NCBI RefSeq assembly: GCF_051014445.1
Contig: NC_135141.1
Location: forward strand, 32,697,422 to 32,761,421
Reading direction: 5' to 3'
Length of the DNA stretch: 64,000 nt
Source of the DNA: Colletes latitarsis
Lineage: Eukaryota > Arthropoda > Insecta > Hymenoptera > Colletidae
The notes under the pieces are model-generated. The model ran no database searches. It had not been told where the DNA came from and saw nothing but the letters and a program-made list of their open reading frames with translations. The position numbers and the translations under genes were made by a program. Numbering within the stretch: the first letter of the stretch is position 1; each line of letters opens with the position of its first letter. Positions 63,161 through 64,000 of the stretch are shown here, one piece after another.

Positions 63161-63200
63161 TAAAGTGATATTATTGAAACATTTTCACTAGTCCGTCCTT

Positions 63201-64000
63201 ATGGCATCGCCAGCACCAAAATCGCCAGAACAATCTGAAAGAAATAGGAAATATGACAGACAATTGAGGTAAAATACCCGTTAAAAAATTTATTTTAGGG
63301 TTAAGATTGCAGTTTGTTTTCAATTGTCAAAAGAGATTATTTTATAGTTAAAGTATTACTAGGAACTGTGTATAGTTTTCTCTGCAATGAGTGGAATTAC
63401 ATAGATATTATAATGCTCTTTTTCTTAAATATTTCAATATCTAATACTTTTAATACTAATGTACATAGGTTGTGGGGTGATCATGGTCAAGCTGCATTAG
63501 AAGGTGCACACGTTTGTGTCATAAATGCTACAGGCCTTGGTACTGAAATTCTGAAATCCTTAGTTCTCCCAGGTATTGGAGCATTTACAATTATAGATGG
63601 TAAAAAAATTACACACGAAGACATTGGAGCAAAGTATGTAGATGAAAATAGTATTAATAGATTGAATTATAATTTATTGACATATAAGATAATATTATAC
63701 TATTAATTTTACCTATTAAATCAATTTTAATAGTTTTTTTTTAGAAGCAGATAGTGTTGGAAAATCAAGAGCTCAGGTAGCAATGCAAATGCTATTGGAA
63801 TTAAATTCAGATGTTAGAGGTGATTACATAGATGAGGAACCTGAACAAATTTTGTATAATAGCCCAGATTTTTTTAACAATTTTACCGTTGTTGTAGCTA
63901 CTTCGCTTGTTGAAAAGTAAGGATTAGAATAATTGCAAGAAAGCAAGCATATATGTAACATTACTTTGGTTTACTTAAATAGGAAATGTTTTCAGATCTT
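63201..64000 (+). CDS. NAE1: NEDD8-activating enzyme E1 regulatory subunit, 5' part
   Basis: Regulatory half of the E1 that, with UBA3, adenylates NEDD8 for cullin neddylation; it has a ThiF-like adenylation fold without the catalytic Cys. Exons: 63201-63268, 63469-63633, 63734-63916, and 63983 to beyond the right edge. The first 144 codons are seen. Residues 18 onward give KYDRQLRLWGDHGQ, the family signature; then INATGLGTEILKSLVLPGIG and FTIIDG; exon 3 gives FFLEADSVGKSRAQ and LELNSDVRGD, and FTVVVATSL. Phases match throughout (2, 2, 2). The exon 3 start is set by homology: its first bases are a T run coding Phe-Phe-Leu after the AG at 63732-63733. The last exon visible is only 18 nt and its start is less certain. 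The ATG is the first in frame with the signature. Confidence 0.95.

Noticed and set aside
63314..63706. 130-codon frame covering NAE1 exon 2
   Set aside because: Its first ~50 and last ~25 codons are intron; only 63469-63633 is exon by homology and splice sites.
1..64000. tRNA and rRNA genes, CRISPR arrays
   Set aside because: A few GGTTCGA strings (for example near 21025 and 34940) lack cloverleaf partners; no rRNA-like or direct-repeat-spacer arrays were seen.

Overview
The window looks like a stretch of AT-rich insect nuclear genome. Small spliced genes with GT-AG introns lie in large gene-poor spaces full of degenerate repeats. The gene content and a dispersed repeat whose end reads GGTGTTCGGCCACCCC (familiar to me from bee, ant and wasp sequences, unchecked) suggest Hymenoptera; species not determined.

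Three genes are recognised with confidence. (1) 47200-48753, plus strand: the 3' half of a two-pore-domain potassium channel gene. It covers the end of pore loop 1 through transmembrane segment 4, and its open frame continues for 82 codons past an in-frame TGA. Exons for TM1 and the first selectivity filter were not found, so the gap-rich DNA to the left may be intron. (2) 59764-58966, minus strand: a complete three-exon gene for a group II nucleoside diphosphate kinase, the NME6 orthologue. (3) 63201 to the right edge, plus strand: the first four exons of the NEDD8-activating enzyme E1 regulatory subunit (NAE1/APP-BP1), which runs off the window.

The left 47 kb hold no gene I can name. They carry copies of a terminal-inverted-repeat element with internal 178-bp tandem units (8.8-9.5, 17.5-17.7 and 30.0-30.5 kb), a second dispersed family (17.8, 19.7-20.0 and 22.1 kb) and a MITE-like element (38.7-39.1 kb). 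There are also a few weak coding candidates, the best being splice-coherent models at 20061-21248 and 24777-25532.

The right 9 kb have two striking repeat blocks on either side of NME6. At 55.5-58.5 kb, two long inverted arms of short tandem units enclose an array of 78-bp hairpin-forming monomers, an architecture like foldback elements. At 60.5-63.2 kb, a nest of direct and inverted repeats contains a 323-bp inverted repeat whose arms differ at one position. Repeat sequence reaches to within about 40 bp of the NAE1 start codon. The channel and NME6 converge; NME6 and NAE1 diverge. Nothing indicates that the three genes act in one pathway.
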